From Amoebidium appalachense (Eukaryota > Ichthyosporea): 64,000 nucleotides of DNA. The translations under genes were made by a program, and so were the position numbers. Shown here one piece after another: positions 45,976 to 57,044 of this stretch. The stretch is from contig CAVNZM010000009.1 in the NCBI GenBank assembly GCA_963693365.1, forward strand, positions 5,890,001-5,954,000, given 5' to 3'. Each line of letters begins with the position of its first letter. Position 1 is the stretch's first letter. The notes beneath the pieces were generated by a model that worked only from the letters and a program-made list of their open reading frames with translations, was not told the origin of the DNA and searched no databases.

Positions 45976-46267
45976 GACACGCCACAAGCAGTTGGCACTG
46001 CGGGCCAGCACAGAACAAAGAGGCACACCGTGTGTACACCGTAAGACCGTAATGTATTGTCCCAAACACTCCACCGGGTGAGTGAGGGAATCTGAGCGAA
46101 TTCGTGTAGTGGGGGGGGGCCGGCCCCGGCCGCCACTGCAGAACATGACTCGTGCGATATACAAAGTGGGAAGGGGGGAAGGGGGGGGTGTCGGTGCCCC
46201 CCACAGCCCACACGCCAAGCCCAATACGAAGGCAAAGGAACAGGGGAGGGGGCTCGGCCCAGCCCCA
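45570..46267. other. Spacer between recombinase and RT ORFs
   Basis: Low-complexity G-rich spacer with a G run at about 45946-45972 and shorter runs at 45620-45640 and 45700-45718. No domain is recognised. An intron or dead linker is possible. Confidence 0.5.
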
Positions 46268-48147
46268 TCACGAGAGAGGGGCAGCAAACCACCCCGCTAG
46301 CCACTCAGGCACGGGTGTTGGGACTGGTGCGTGCCACGGGTGCAGCCGGTCGAAAGTGGCCCACTGTGCTCGCGAGATGGCATCCGCAATCGAGTTTTCC
46401 ACGCCAGGGATGTGCTTGGCCGAGACCAGCACCGTGTAGCGCATTCCATCAGCGTGATGAGACGCAGCACCCGGGCAATGGCAGGGACGGGGGAGTGACG
46501 GGACGCGATCGTAGATACTGCACCGTCGTTATCGGTGAGCACGCGTATGTGGCTGTTGCGACAGCTGGGACCCCAACAGGCCAGGGCCACGGCACTGCCA
46601 GCCAGCTCAAACAGCACGGAAGCCCACACATCTCCGCCAGCAATGACCGTGCGCCAATGGTCCGTCCATGCTAGGTGAAACCACGCTTGACCCCAGTAGC
46701 CACCGCATCCTATGCTGCCGGCCGCATCTGTGGTGAACATGTGATGCACGGGGGGGGTAAGCACACGTATGCCGTTCCACTCGGGGAGGAACTCCGACCA
46801 CAGCACAACATCGGCTCGTGCGTCGGCGCAGACACGGATGTGGTGGTGGGGCCCTAGGCCGGCCCTCTCAGCCTCCGCCAGCAGATGAAGCAAGCGTTGA
46901 AGAAAGGCACGGGCACGCCCCAGCGCCACAACCTGAGCACACCACATGAGCTTGCCGCTCAGGGACCGTAGGTCTCGAACAGTGGCCTTGGTGCGACCCC
47001 GCCAATCGGCTAGCAGGGCCCGGAGCTCGGTCAGCTTGACGGCAGGTAAGCGGGCCTCCATGCGCAGAGTGTCCCACTCGAGCCCAGAGTAGATGAGCGT
47101 GTGTGAGGGCAGCTGCACTTTGTCGTCGGCAAGCGTAACACCCACCTTCGAGCACACCCACCGAAACACCAGCATGTTGAAGGCGCACTCTTGCAGCGTA
47201 CGGCCGCCGAAAAAGAAGTCGTCCACAAAATGCTGTGTCTCTGTGGCGTTGAGGGCGTGGGCGAAGTGCTGCAGGGCCTGAGCTATGCGTTCCCAGAACG
47301 CTGGGCTGGACCGCAAGCCAAACGGTAGGCGGGTCTCCACATAGAACGCGCCTAGCAGCTGGAACGACAGCAGTGGCTGGTCGTCTGGGTGCACCGGGCC
47401 GTGACGAAAGGCACCCTTCACGTCGTATGCCCCGAGGAAGCAGCCCTGGCCGAGCCGAGCTACTGTTTGCATCACCGTGCGGATGGTGATGTACTCCAGC
47501 TGATCCGGGTAATCGACCCCATCGTTGATACTGGAGCCACGCGGGAAGGAAAGGTCGTGGATGCGGCGGACGCCCGTGCCGCCCTTTTTGGGAACTGCCC
47601 CGAGGGGCGAGGATACAAAATAAGGATAAAGGGCCACCATCTCGTCGCGGGTGAAGGGGCCCAGGATGTGGCCGCATGCCACTTCCTTCGCAATGTCGGC
47701 TGCAAGCTGCTCACGGGCCGCCAGCGCGGACGGGTGGTTTCGGCCCACCCGGGTGACCCGCTCGCCGAAGTAACCGACCGAGAAGCCCAGCTCTAAGTCG
47801 CGGAGCAGAGCCTGCTGAAACGCACTGTCGGGGTGCGGAAACAACTCAAACAAACGGCGGAAGTTGGGGACAGATACTGTCTGTGGTGGTGCCACTGGGG
47901 GGGGTGACCATGGGCCCCGCAGGGCAACGGAGAGGGCAGGCCCAGCGCTGACGTCAGCCCCTGCCCGAAAGGGGGCTGGGCCCCCTAAGCCGGGTTGGCC
48001 CCCCCTTCCCCCGCCCCGTTGGCTGGGTTGGGAGGGCAGGCGTGTGCGCCGTGCGCCGCTGAGCCGCACTTCAGGCAGGCGTGCTTGTAGCGGCAAGGGT
48101 TGGGTCCCTTCCTGGTGCAGCCCTTGGCCGTGTTGAAGCCCCGGCAT
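46268..48147 (-). pseudogene. Reverse transcriptase / RNase H of the DIRS-type element
   Basis: The frame runs 48147-46297 with the DIRS-type RT order: VPKKGGTGVRRIHDLSFP, GAYDVKGAFRH, LPFGLRSSPAFWE, catalytic HFVDDFFFGG, and YSGLEWDTLRMEARLP. RNase H follows: FTTDAAGSIGCGGYWG, FELAGSAVAL and RVLTDNDGAVS. Near 46440 a one-base loss shifts the frame. The next frame carries the usual HIPGVENSIADAISRAQ ending and stops at 46270-46268. The N-terminal ~55 codons overlap gag in another frame, so expression would need frameshifting or reinitiation. Confidence 0.87.
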
Positions 48148-49046
48148 ATCTCATCCGCAGCAGGGGCCGGGCTGGCGCGAGGGCTGGCTGTGGCCCCCCC
48201 AGAGGCAGGCTGCCGGGGTGTGCGGGGAGCGGTGGGTGCCTGGTGCAGGCGGGCACCAGACAGGGACACGGCCAGCTGCACAGCGTCGGGTGCGTCGAGT
48301 GGGCGGCCAGAGGCAGCGCACGACCGGCGGTGTGCATCCTCCCAGCGCATGATGGCAGCCCACTGGTACTCGGGTGCCAACTCAGTGGCCACAAACTCGG
48401 CGTGGGCCAGCAGGGCCGTGACGGGGGCGTCGGCGTTGATGCGTAGGCGTAGCAGCTGCAAGATGCAGCGCAGGTAGGTCTGCAGGTCCGGGCACAGGGC
48501 GGGCTGGCGCTGGGTGCCAGGCGTCTGCAGCACAACCGTGCCAGCAGGCAGGCCAGGCAGGGAAACCGGCTGGCGCTGCGTGTGGACAGAAGAGCCCGTG
48601 GGCGGCAGCAGGTCGAGCAAAGCGAAATGCTGCATAGGCTCGAAGATGGCAGCCCCCCGGACCTCCGGGGACAGGTGGGGGCAGGGTGGGTTCGACTGGC
48701 TGCGCTGGCTGGCCCCCCAAACGGCCAGTTGCAGGGCATTGGGCGGCGGAGGCAGCTGGTGCATGTCGCCGCCCTGAGGGTCCTCCTCACGGGGGCGCTT
48801 GTTGGCGTTGCCGGGGGGTTGCTCTACAGCATCCACGGCCCCCGCCGCAGCGGCAGGGGGCCCCGTGACAGGGGGGTTCCTACCGGTTCCGCCCCCGCCA
48901 AGGTTGACGAGGTGGGGGAAGGCGCGCAGGAGAAGATCTTGCTGGGAAGGGGGGGGCCGGGCTGGCCTGCAGGGCCTGACGGGTCGCGTTGGCCACCTCA
49001 GAAGCAAACATGCGAATGGTCGCTGCCAGCTCAGGGGTCAGGGCAA

Positions 49047-49097
<51 letters not shown>

Positions 49098-49170
49098 CGT
49101 CCTGCACAGGAGGGCGCGCCTCCTGCCCTGCCTGTGCTGCAGGGCCATTGTCTGTTGGGTCTACTTCCAT
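47985..49170 (-). pseudogene. Gag-like ORF of the DIRS-type element
   Basis: Starts at MEVDPTDNG (49170). A run of about 16 Gln (CAG/CTG repeat at 49051-49095) follows, then a frame break at a G/C homopolymer near 48950. The second frame from 49007 continues to 47985. Near the C-terminus, ICRGFNTAKGCTRKGPNPC and CLKCGSAAHGAHAC form CCCH- and CCHC-like zinc motifs usual for DIRS Gag proteins. It overlaps the RT ORF by about 160 bp. Confidence 0.8.
49051..49095 (-). repeat. CAG/CTG trinucleotide repeat
   Basis: About 15 perfect CTG units on the + strand, coding for Gln on the minus strand in the gag-like ORF. Confidence 0.85.
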
Positions 49171-49174
49171 ACTT

Positions 49175-49449
49175 GAGCCGCCGTGTGCTAGCCACCGAAA
49201 ACGCAATCGTGCTAACAAAAACCGTACGTGCAGCACACGGCGAAAACGAAGGTGGCCTGCATCTGCAGTGTGCTGCGCCGGAAATACCGGCGCTGGTGGC
49301 GCCTGACGTCAGGCGCTGCGCCAGACCGATGTCAGCCGCCGCTGCGGCTGCGCCTGGCGCCGCGGCCCGTGACGTCATGGGCCGCCCGGCTGCCTGCGCC
49401 CGAAGTGATCCGTGAAACATCTTTCATCTGCTGCGCATATGAAACGTAC
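49175..49449 (-). repeat. A1 split direct repeat
   Basis: 275 bp at the 5' end of the DIRS-type element, partner of 44038-44312. On the minus strand it precedes the gag ATG by 5 bp. It contains several palindromic GC-rich segments (GGCGCCTGACGTCAGGCGCTG-like). Confidence 0.9.
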
Positions 49450-50361
49450 AAAAAGTTTTCTTGCTATATCATGTTTATGTCCTACTAATATGGATGTGAT
49501 ATGGGTAGGATATGATCTACATAATGTCAGTATATGTCCACCCTAATACCACGGTATTGGCAATGTACTGCGCATACAAGGACTACACTCCGAACATGTT
49601 TGTTGAACATGTGTTGGCAATACATTCACAATATTGCAACTACATAGGTAAAGTGACCTGTTCTTTCATCCCCAATATTGTACCAATATATTGGCAATAA
49701 AATACACGCCCCATATTTTCGGTTGCTTTTACCTATTGATAATAGGTGCATAATAGTCTTGATATTGTGACGGATACATTGGCAATACATTTGGACCGTA
49801 TTGAGACCCTATTATAAGCATATCACAACCCTATAACCAATAGCGACGTTATGTTTGTATCGGCCATATGGGACATATGTGTTGGGTATATTGCCAATAA
49901 CCCAAAATGGTCAGGAATAATACATTCATAATATATTGGCAATAGTCTTGCCACGTTGGACAATACCATAATTTGACACAAAATTATCCTACATTTTATA
50001 TATTCATAACTTATTGACAATACTCCGCAAGCAATAGTATAATACCGAATAAATACATTGACAATATCGAAATTGTATTGTTAATAGGCACACGTACACG
50101 CGTTTTGAGATATTGCCAGTACATTACTCATACGGTATATAGTTATTGGTGGTAGACCCGGCATGGTATGACAATAATATCAAAATATGTTGCCGATATT
50201 ACGTCAATATTACAGTTCTATTACACTTCTATAGCGTCTCTACCACAGAAAATCTCTACTCGCAATACATTGGCAATGGATAATTGATATTACTTCAGTA
50301 TTAATTTGGTATTTTTACGATATTGGCAATAGATAATAGCCTCACAATATTGGCAATACCG
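49450..50361. repeat. AT-rich subterminal region with TTGGCAA motifs
   Basis: About 900 bp with TATTGGCAAT-type motifs repeated more than ten times (near 49556, 49612, 49690, 49780, 49892, 49937, 50270, 50323, 50350), directly inside the right terminal inverted repeat. No gene. Confidence 0.72.
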
Positions 50362-50379
50362 CCGGGAAGTTTGCTGATG
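50362..50379 (-). repeat. Right terminal inverted repeat
   Basis: CCGGGAAGTTTGCTGATG, exact inverse of 25117-25134. CT follows at 50380-50381. Confidence 0.8.
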
Positions 50380-50774
50380 CTGCACGAGCTAAGTCGATCG
50401 GCTCACACTAATATATTTATCCAAGTCTCACCCCTCTCCCTTCCCCTAGTGGCACCGCAGAGTCTAAATCTACATTTCATACTATCCCCCCCCCCCCCCC
50501 CCCCCCTCCCTCCCTCCCCCCTTTCCTCTACATCGAAATATATAAATATGTTTGGCAGCATACACTATCAAAACTTGCCAATATTTACAAAGGGCTTCTG
50601 CCCGAACTTATCACATTCCAAAGTCCTCCTATGATCTATCCTACACACTAATTAGAATTCTATTGGTTGGCTGCCCCGGCTGACGTGGTCCTGCCAGTGC
50701 GCCGGCAGAGGCAAGATGCATGCAGCTGTACAGCTATCTTGAGGCCCCGGACTTGATCTTGATGATCTGTGGAC

Positions 50775-50824
<50 letters not shown>

Positions 50825-50875
50825 ATCTCGATCGTAGACTTAGGCTGATCTGCTGAGACGGATTAGTATATGTCA
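50380..50875 (-). repeat. Gypsy copy 2 LTR, right half
   Basis: Continues the inverted LTR from CTGCACGAGC to GTATATGTCA. It includes a long C run at about 50776-50823 that matches the G run in the other LTRs. Confidence 0.85.
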
Positions 50876-50949
50876 ATATGCACACACGTTGCCTCCGTGG
50901 CTCCGGCTGCAGGTGCCCACGCGCGCTGTGTGTGCTACCTAAAGGAGTG

Positions 50950-51300
50950 GTTTGGCCATGATGCAGGCTGGTGTGCAGACATACAGTGTCACTGTGGAGT
51001 CTGTGACACGTGCTTGTGCACCTCTCTCTCCGAGGCTCTCTCTCAGTCTGCCTCCATGGTGACGGAGTCGAATTCAATACCGATGAAGACGATACGGGTA
51101 GCCGGGCCTCTGCATCTTGTCTTCGGAGATGGCAATGTGCAGCTCTCGGCAGAGTTGCAGGAAGGTGGATAGAGTGACGTTGGCACTGCTCTTGGGTGGA
51201 CAGGGCGACTATAATCCAGTCGTCTACGTAGTGGCGGATGAGGGTAACACCGTGCTGGTGTGCCAGCCACTGGAGGGTGGCCGTGTCATGTGCTGAGCTG
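50950..51300 (-). pseudogene. Reverse transcriptase remnant (DIRS-like)
   Basis: The minus reading from about 51295 shows WLAHQHGVTLIRHYVDDW with the catalytic YVDD. After a frame change come LCRELHIAISEDK and ATRIVFIGIEFDSVTMEA, equivalent to the thumb-side motif of the DIRS RT at 46268-48147 but not the same family. It is flanked on the left by the gypsy copy 2 LTR, which probably inserted into it. Confidence 0.65.
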
Positions 51301-51699
51301 ATTCGTATTAGTTTGCTTCTATATTTTGTGTTTCGGTGAGTGAATTGCGGGGTTTTTCTTGCATAATGATGCCGGGGTCTAAGTGGAGTATGAGGAGATT
51401 ATTCAGTGGTATGGGGAGAATCTGATGCAGCGGCGGCTGATTGTTTGGTGCGCGCGTGCATGCCCCATGCCTCTGCGTACTCTCCATGTGAAATGTTGTA
51501 TTGCTTCTTGCTGTGTGCTTGGCGAGACCCATGTCCTGCTCGCGTGTGTGTATGCTTATATGGATTGTGAGTAAACGTGTGTACGTGTTGTAGTGCTGTA
51601 GGGGTGTCTGAGGGGGCGGTAGCCAATGGTGTGGAGTGCGTGTATTCATCTGTGGGGGAGGGAGTGTTGTGATTGGCTAATGTCACTGTGGTATTTGTC

Positions 51700-51960
51700 T
51701 GGCCAGTGGGCCGCGTGTCTGTGAAGTGTCTCGCGGGGTCGCGGACTCTTTCCCAGGCACCTGCGACAACTGCAAGGAGCGGGGGCACACATACGCGTGG
51801 TGTAAACAGCCCCGTCGTGGGGGACGTCGGTGACGGTGTTGCAGGTATGAAGGTTTTATTAGGGAGTAGGCCGTCTCTTGGGTTGTTGTTGTTGTATGGG
51901 AGTTGTGTGGTGTTATTTTTAGGCGAGTTTTCTACTGGTGCCTGGCGTTTTCGACGTGTA
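51700..51960 (+). pseudogene. Gag-like fragment with a CCHC zinc knuckle
   Basis: The + strand at 51762-51803 encodes CDNCKERGHTYAWC (C-x2-C-x4-H-x4-C), the retroelement nucleocapsid knuckle. It is preceded by TTTCCCAG, which could be a splice acceptor. The surrounding frame is short. The element of origin is unknown. Confidence 0.5.
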
Positions 51961-52528
51961 TGAGTCCTGTGTTGGCGACGTGTGTGGTTAGGGTCAGTGG
52001 AATAGAAAGTCCTGCTGCTGTCTGGGAGCTCGGCCCTCTGACGAGGGGGCTGGGGGGGGTCGAGGTGTAGTCATGGCAGTGGCAGGCCCCCACTGTTGTG
52101 AACCCCCGTCGTCAAAGGGCCTGCCAGTGGTGCTGAGGCCCCTTGGAGTGGCTGCCCTGGGCCTGGTGTTGAGGCCCTTTGGAATGGCTGCCCGTAGTGT
52201 TGTTGAGTAGTGTTGTGGTGCCCAGTGCAGCAGTAGGCCTTAGACACACCGCTGGGTAGAGCACGGTTGGGGCGGAGGCATTCCCAAACCACCGGGACCT
52301 ACGTAGTAGGAGTCTTCAAAGTTTGTCGGGTAGAGGAATGGCCAGCAAGAGAGTCTGGAGGTGTACGTCACATGAGTCTGGAGGACGTGTTCGTCAGTGG
52401 CATGTTAGGTTTTGCTAGGAATTCTTTGTGGATGGGGCATGCTGAGTGTGGTTGTATGGATGGCGTCTGGTATCATGTCTGTTGCTATAACGGTTCCACT
52501 CGATTATAATTATAACATGGTGCAAGGG
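51960..52528. other. Unassigned sequence
   Basis: No gene recognised. It contains two imperfect copies of a GAGGCCC(T)TTGGAATGGCTGCC-type segment at about 52133-52195. Confidence 0.4.
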
Positions 52529-53531
52529 TGTCGTAACCTAATGTATGTGTACTAGAGACGCGGCACTCTACTAAGTGTACACACACGAAAAGGAACGAAC
52601 GTGTACAGAAAAACGGTAAAGTTTATTCAGACCAGGCTCCGACGGGCAAACTTAGATCCGTACGGAATCACACTAAGTTACCACTGAGGCCATCAAGGCC
52701 GTGCCCTCAAAGATCATCATCACCTGGCCCCCTACGATGCCACATTCCAAACATTCCGATCTACTTTTATCGTGCGCCTGCACGAGCTAAGTCGATCTAC
52801 TCAACTAATATATTTATCCATGTCTCACCCCTCACCCTCCCCTTAGTGGCACCGCAGAGTCTAAATCTACATTTCATACTATCCTCCCCCCCCCCTCCCA
52901 CCCCCCTTTCCTCTACATCTAAATATATAAATACGTTTGGCAACATACACTATCAAACCTTGCCAATACTTACAAAATGGCTTCTGCCCGAACAATCACA
53001 TTCCTAAGTCCTCCTACGATCTATCCTACACACTAATTAGAATTCTATTGGTCGGCTGTCCCAGCTGACGTGGTCCTGCCCTGCGCCGGCAGAGGCAAGA
53101 TGATGCACGCAGCTGCACAGCTATCTTGAGGCCCCGGACTTGATCTTGATGATCTGTGGACCCGGGCCACCCCCCCCCCCCCCCCCGATCTCGATCGTAG
53201 ACTTAGGCTAATCTGCTGAGACGGATTAGTATATGTCAACTCCCCCCCCGGCCCCCGGAAAAGCTGAGTCCCACCTCAGTCACATTACATCTAACACCCC
53301 CTAAAAAGACATAGACTAATCAGTCTCCTAAAAAAATTAAATTAAATAAATTACGAAGAAAAATAATAAATTAATCTACACCATAAGCTTGATACCTACG
53401 GAGACACCTATGATAATAAATTAAATTCCTACGACTACGTTCACACTCCTCCGCGGTCTCCTCCCCCCCCCTCCCCCTCCCCGGCCCCGTGTGTCTACGT
53501 GTATTTGCATCACTCCCCCCCCGGCCCCCTC
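52529..53531 (-). mobile_element. Gypsy copy 3, 3' end only (LTR plus 3' untranslated region)
   Basis: 52529-53238 is a complete inverted LTR (TGTCGTAACC to GTATATGTCA). 53239-53531 matches the 3' untranslated region and G-rich tail of copy 1 (16800-17095). It stops at CCCTC (53527-53531), where the TRIM array begins, so the TRIM inserted into this gypsy. Confidence 0.85.
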
Positions 53532-54390
53532 TGTTGGAAGTAGAGTCCGCTGTGACTAGGGTCGTCGTGGCGCGCTTGGGCGCTGACCCGTTTTTTTACT
53601 GCTTTCAGTGTGTTAACTCCATGACTGAACTCCATGACTTAACTCCATGACTTAACTCCATGACTGAACTCCATGTCTGAACTCCATGACTTAACTCCAT
53701 GACTGAACTCCATGACTTAACTCCATGACTGAACTCCATGTCTGAACTCCATGTCTGCACCTGGCAGAGACGTGGCTTATATACCCGTGGGGCAGCAGTC
53801 TGGAATGTAATCCGGATGCCAGGTGCTAATCGGATTGGTTACTTTCATTTAGAGATCTCTGGGACCAGTGAACCAATCGTTTGCAGTCAAAACACAATTG
53901 GCAACATTCCTCAACTATGCAGATGTGCATGTGGTGATCGAGTGTCAGCGTGTGTCTGTGTACACGGAACCAATTGTAAAGCTAACATACACATATTGTG
54001 GAGTGAGCGTAAGTCTGCACTCCAACACCCCTACCCAATTGGAGAAGTGTACACACCACTGTAGAGAAGAGAGAGTGAGTGTGGCTGCTTGCAGGGTAGA
54101 CCGGGGTGTGCATTCCACTGTGGTGCGTGCCCCGCCAATGAAGTGGAATACTTGACGTTGATGTCGCAGGCTGCTGCGGATGGAGTTTGTGGAAGCGAAA
54201 GTCTCTACTTCACGGAAATACGCTCGCGGGTGTAGGGTACAGCCTAGAAGTCGGTTTCTGGGCTCCTCCGTTCAAGGCGTCGTAGGGGACGTGAAGTTAG
54301 AGGCCGCGGTGTCGTGTCTGGGCCCATAACCCTGTTGGAAGTAGAGTCCGCTGTGACTAGGGTCGTCGTGGCGCGCTTGGGCGCTGACCC

Positions 54391-54432
<42 letters not shown>

Positions 54433-56544
54433 CGGATGAAGTAGAGTCCGCTGTGACTAGGGTCGTCGTGGCGCGCTTGGGCGCTGACCCGTTTTTTTAC
54501 TGCTTTCAGTGTGTTAACTCCATGACTGAACTCCATGACTTAACTCCATGACTTAACTCCATGACTGAACTCCATGTCTGAACTCCATGACTTAACTCCA
54601 TGTCTGAACTCCATGTCTGCACCTGGCAGAGACGTGGCTTATATACCCGTGGGGCAGCAGTCTGGAATGTAATCCGGATGCCAGGTGCTAATCGGATTGG
54701 TTACTTTCATTTAGAGATCTCTGGGACCAGTGAACCAATCGTTTGCAGTCAAAACACAATTGGCAACATTCCTCAACTATGCAGATGTGCATGTGGTGAT
54801 CGAGTGTCAGCGTGTGTCTGTGTACACGGAACCAATTGTAAAGCTAACATACACATATTGTGGAGTGAGCGTAAGTCTGCACTCCAACACCCCTACCCAA
54901 TTGGAGAAGTGTACACACCACTGTAGAGAAGAGAGAGTGAGTGTGGCTGCTTGCAGGGTAGACCGGGGTGTGCATTCCACTGTGGTGCGTGCCCCGCCAA
55001 TGAAGTGGAATACTTGACGTTGATGTCGCAGGCTGCTGCGGATGGAGTTTGTGGAAGCGAAAGTCTCTACTTCACGGAAATACGCTCGCGGGTGTAGGGT
55101 ACAGCCTAGAAGTCGGTTTCTGGGCTCCTCCGTTCAAGGCGTCGTAGGGGACGTGAAGTTAGAGGCCGCGGTGTCGTGTCTGGGCCCATAACCCTGTTGG
55201 AAGTAGAGTCCGCTGTGACTAGGGTCGTCGTGGCGCGCTTGGGCGCTGACCCGTTTTTTTACTGCTTTCAGTGTGTTAACTCCATGACTGAACTCCATGA
55301 CTTAACTCCATGACTTAACTCCATGACTGAACTCCATGTCTGAACTCCATGTCTGAACTCCATGACTTAACTCCATGACTTAACTCCATGACTTAACTCC
55401 ATGACTGAACTCCATGTCTGAACTCCATGACTTAACTCCATGACTGAACTCCATGTCTGAACTCCATGTCTGCACCTGGCAGAGACGTGGCTTATATACC
55501 CGTGGGGCAGCAGTCTGGAATGTAATCCGGATGCCAGGTGCTAATCGGATTGGTTACTTTCATTTAGAGATCTCTGGGACCAGTGAACCAATCGTTTGCA
55601 GTCAAAACACAATTGGCAACATTCCTCAACTATGCAGATGTGCATGTGGTGATCGAGTGTCAGCGTGTGTCTGTGTACACGGAACCAATTGTAAAGCTAA
55701 CATACACATATTGTGGAGTGAGCGTAAGTCTGCACTCCAACACCCCTACCCAATTGGAGAAGTGTACACACCACTGTAGAGAAGAGAGAGTGAGTGTGGC
55801 TGCTTGCAGGGTAGACCGGGGTGTGCATTCCACTGTGGTGCGTGCCCCGCCAATGAAGTGGAATACTTGACGTTGATGTCGCAGGCTGCTGCGGATGGAG
55901 TTTGTGGAAGCGAAAGTCTCTACTTCACGGAAATACGCTCGCGGGTGTAGGGTACAGCCTAGAAGTCGGTTTCTGGGCTCCTCCGTTCAAGGCGTCGTAG
56001 GGGACGTGAAGTTAGAGGCCGCGGTGTCGTGTCTGGGCCCATAACCCTGTTGGAAGTAGAGTCCGCTGTGACTAGGGTCGTCGTGGCGCGCTTGGGCGCT
56101 GACCCGTTTTTTTTACTGCTTTCAGTGTGTTAACTCCATGACTGAACTCCATGACTTAACTCCATGACTTAACTCCATGACTGAACTCCATGTCTGAACT
56201 CCATGACTTAACTCCATGACTGAACTCCATGACTTAACTCCATGACTGAACTCCATGTCTGAACTCCATGTCTGCACCTGGCAGAGACGTGGCTTATATA
56301 CCCGTGGGGCAGCAGTCTGGAATGTAATCCGGATGCCAGGTGCTAATCGGATTGGTTACTTTCATTTAGAGATCTCTGGGACCAGTGAACCAATCGTTTG
56401 CAGTCAAAACACAATTGGCAACATTCCTCAACTATGCAGATGTGCATGTGGTGATCGAGTGTCAGCGTGTGTCTGTGTACACGGAACCAATTGTAAAGCT
56501 AACATACACATATTGTGGAGTGAGCGTAAGTCTGCACTCCAACA
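53532..56544 (-). mobile_element. Head-to-tail TRIM array: four LTRs, three internal regions
   Basis: LTRs lie at 53532-54027, 54333-54889, 55195-55742 and 56048-56544, separated by internal regions of 305 bp (54028-54332, 54890-55194, 55743-56047). Sequence and ends (TGTTGGA/TCCAACA) match the TRIM at 226-1291 in opposite orientation. Each LTR has an expanded 13-bp minisatellite (AACTCCATGACTT type) near the transcription start region. The second LTR has a 41-T run at 54392-54432 followed by a re-duplicated LTR segment. The array runs into an assembly gap exactly at an LTR end. Unequal recombination between LTRs is the likely origin. Confidence 0.9.
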
Positions 56545-57044
56545 NNNNNNNNNNNNNNNNNNNNNNNNNNNNNNNNNNNNNNNNNNNNNNNNNNNNNNNN
56601 NNNNNNNNNNNNNNNNNNNNNNNNNNNNNNNNNNNNNNNNNNNNNNNNNNNNNNNNNNNNNNNNNNNNNNNNNNNNNNNNNNNNNNNNNNNNNNNNNNNN
56701 NNNNNNNNNNNNNNNNNNNNNNNNNNNNNNNNNNNNNNNNNNNNNNNNNNNNNNNNNNNNNNNNNNNNNNNNNNNNNNNNNNNNNNNNNNNNNNNNNNNN
56801 NNNNNNNNNNNNNNNNNNNNNNNNNNNNNNNNNNNNNNNNNNNNNNNNNNNNNNNNNNNNNNNNNNNNNNNNNNNNNNNNNNNNNNNNNNNNNNNNNNNN
56901 NNNNNNNNNNNNNNNNNNNNNNNNNNNNNNNNNNNNNNNNNNNNNNNNNNNNNNNNNNNNNNNNNNNNNNNNNNNNNNNNNNNNNNNNNNNNNNNNNNNN
57001 NNNNNNNNNNNNNNNNNNNNNNNNNNNNNNNNNNNNNNNNNNNN
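56545..57044. other. Assembly gap (500 N)
   Basis: Exactly 500 unknown bases, a round number typical of a placeholder. The distance between the TRIM array and the satellite is therefore unknown, and any ORF crossing it is meaningless. Confidence 0.99.

Larger units (their letters stand above)
43791..49449 (-). mobile_element. DIRS-order tyrosine-recombinase retrotransposon with split direct repeats
   Basis: Read on the minus strand: A1 repeat (49449-49175), gag, RT/RNase H, tyrosine recombinase, B1 (44446-44314), A2 (44312-44038), a 114-bp spacer, B2 (43923-43791). The A copies are both 275 bp and the B copies both 133 bp. The A1-ORFs-B1-A2-B2 plan is that of PAT/Kangaroo and Ngaro elements. 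No methyltransferase domain is seen, which fits Ngaro-like or a reduced PAT-like element. No target duplication is expected with recombinase integration. Frame breaks occur in gag and RNase H, while the recombinase is open. Confidence 0.9.

Noticed and set aside
53738-56270. Repeated 108-codon ORF in each TRIM LTR (starting MSELHVCTWQRRG)
   Set aside because: It spans the TATA region and has no recognisable domain. Its conservation is explained by recent duplication of the LTR.
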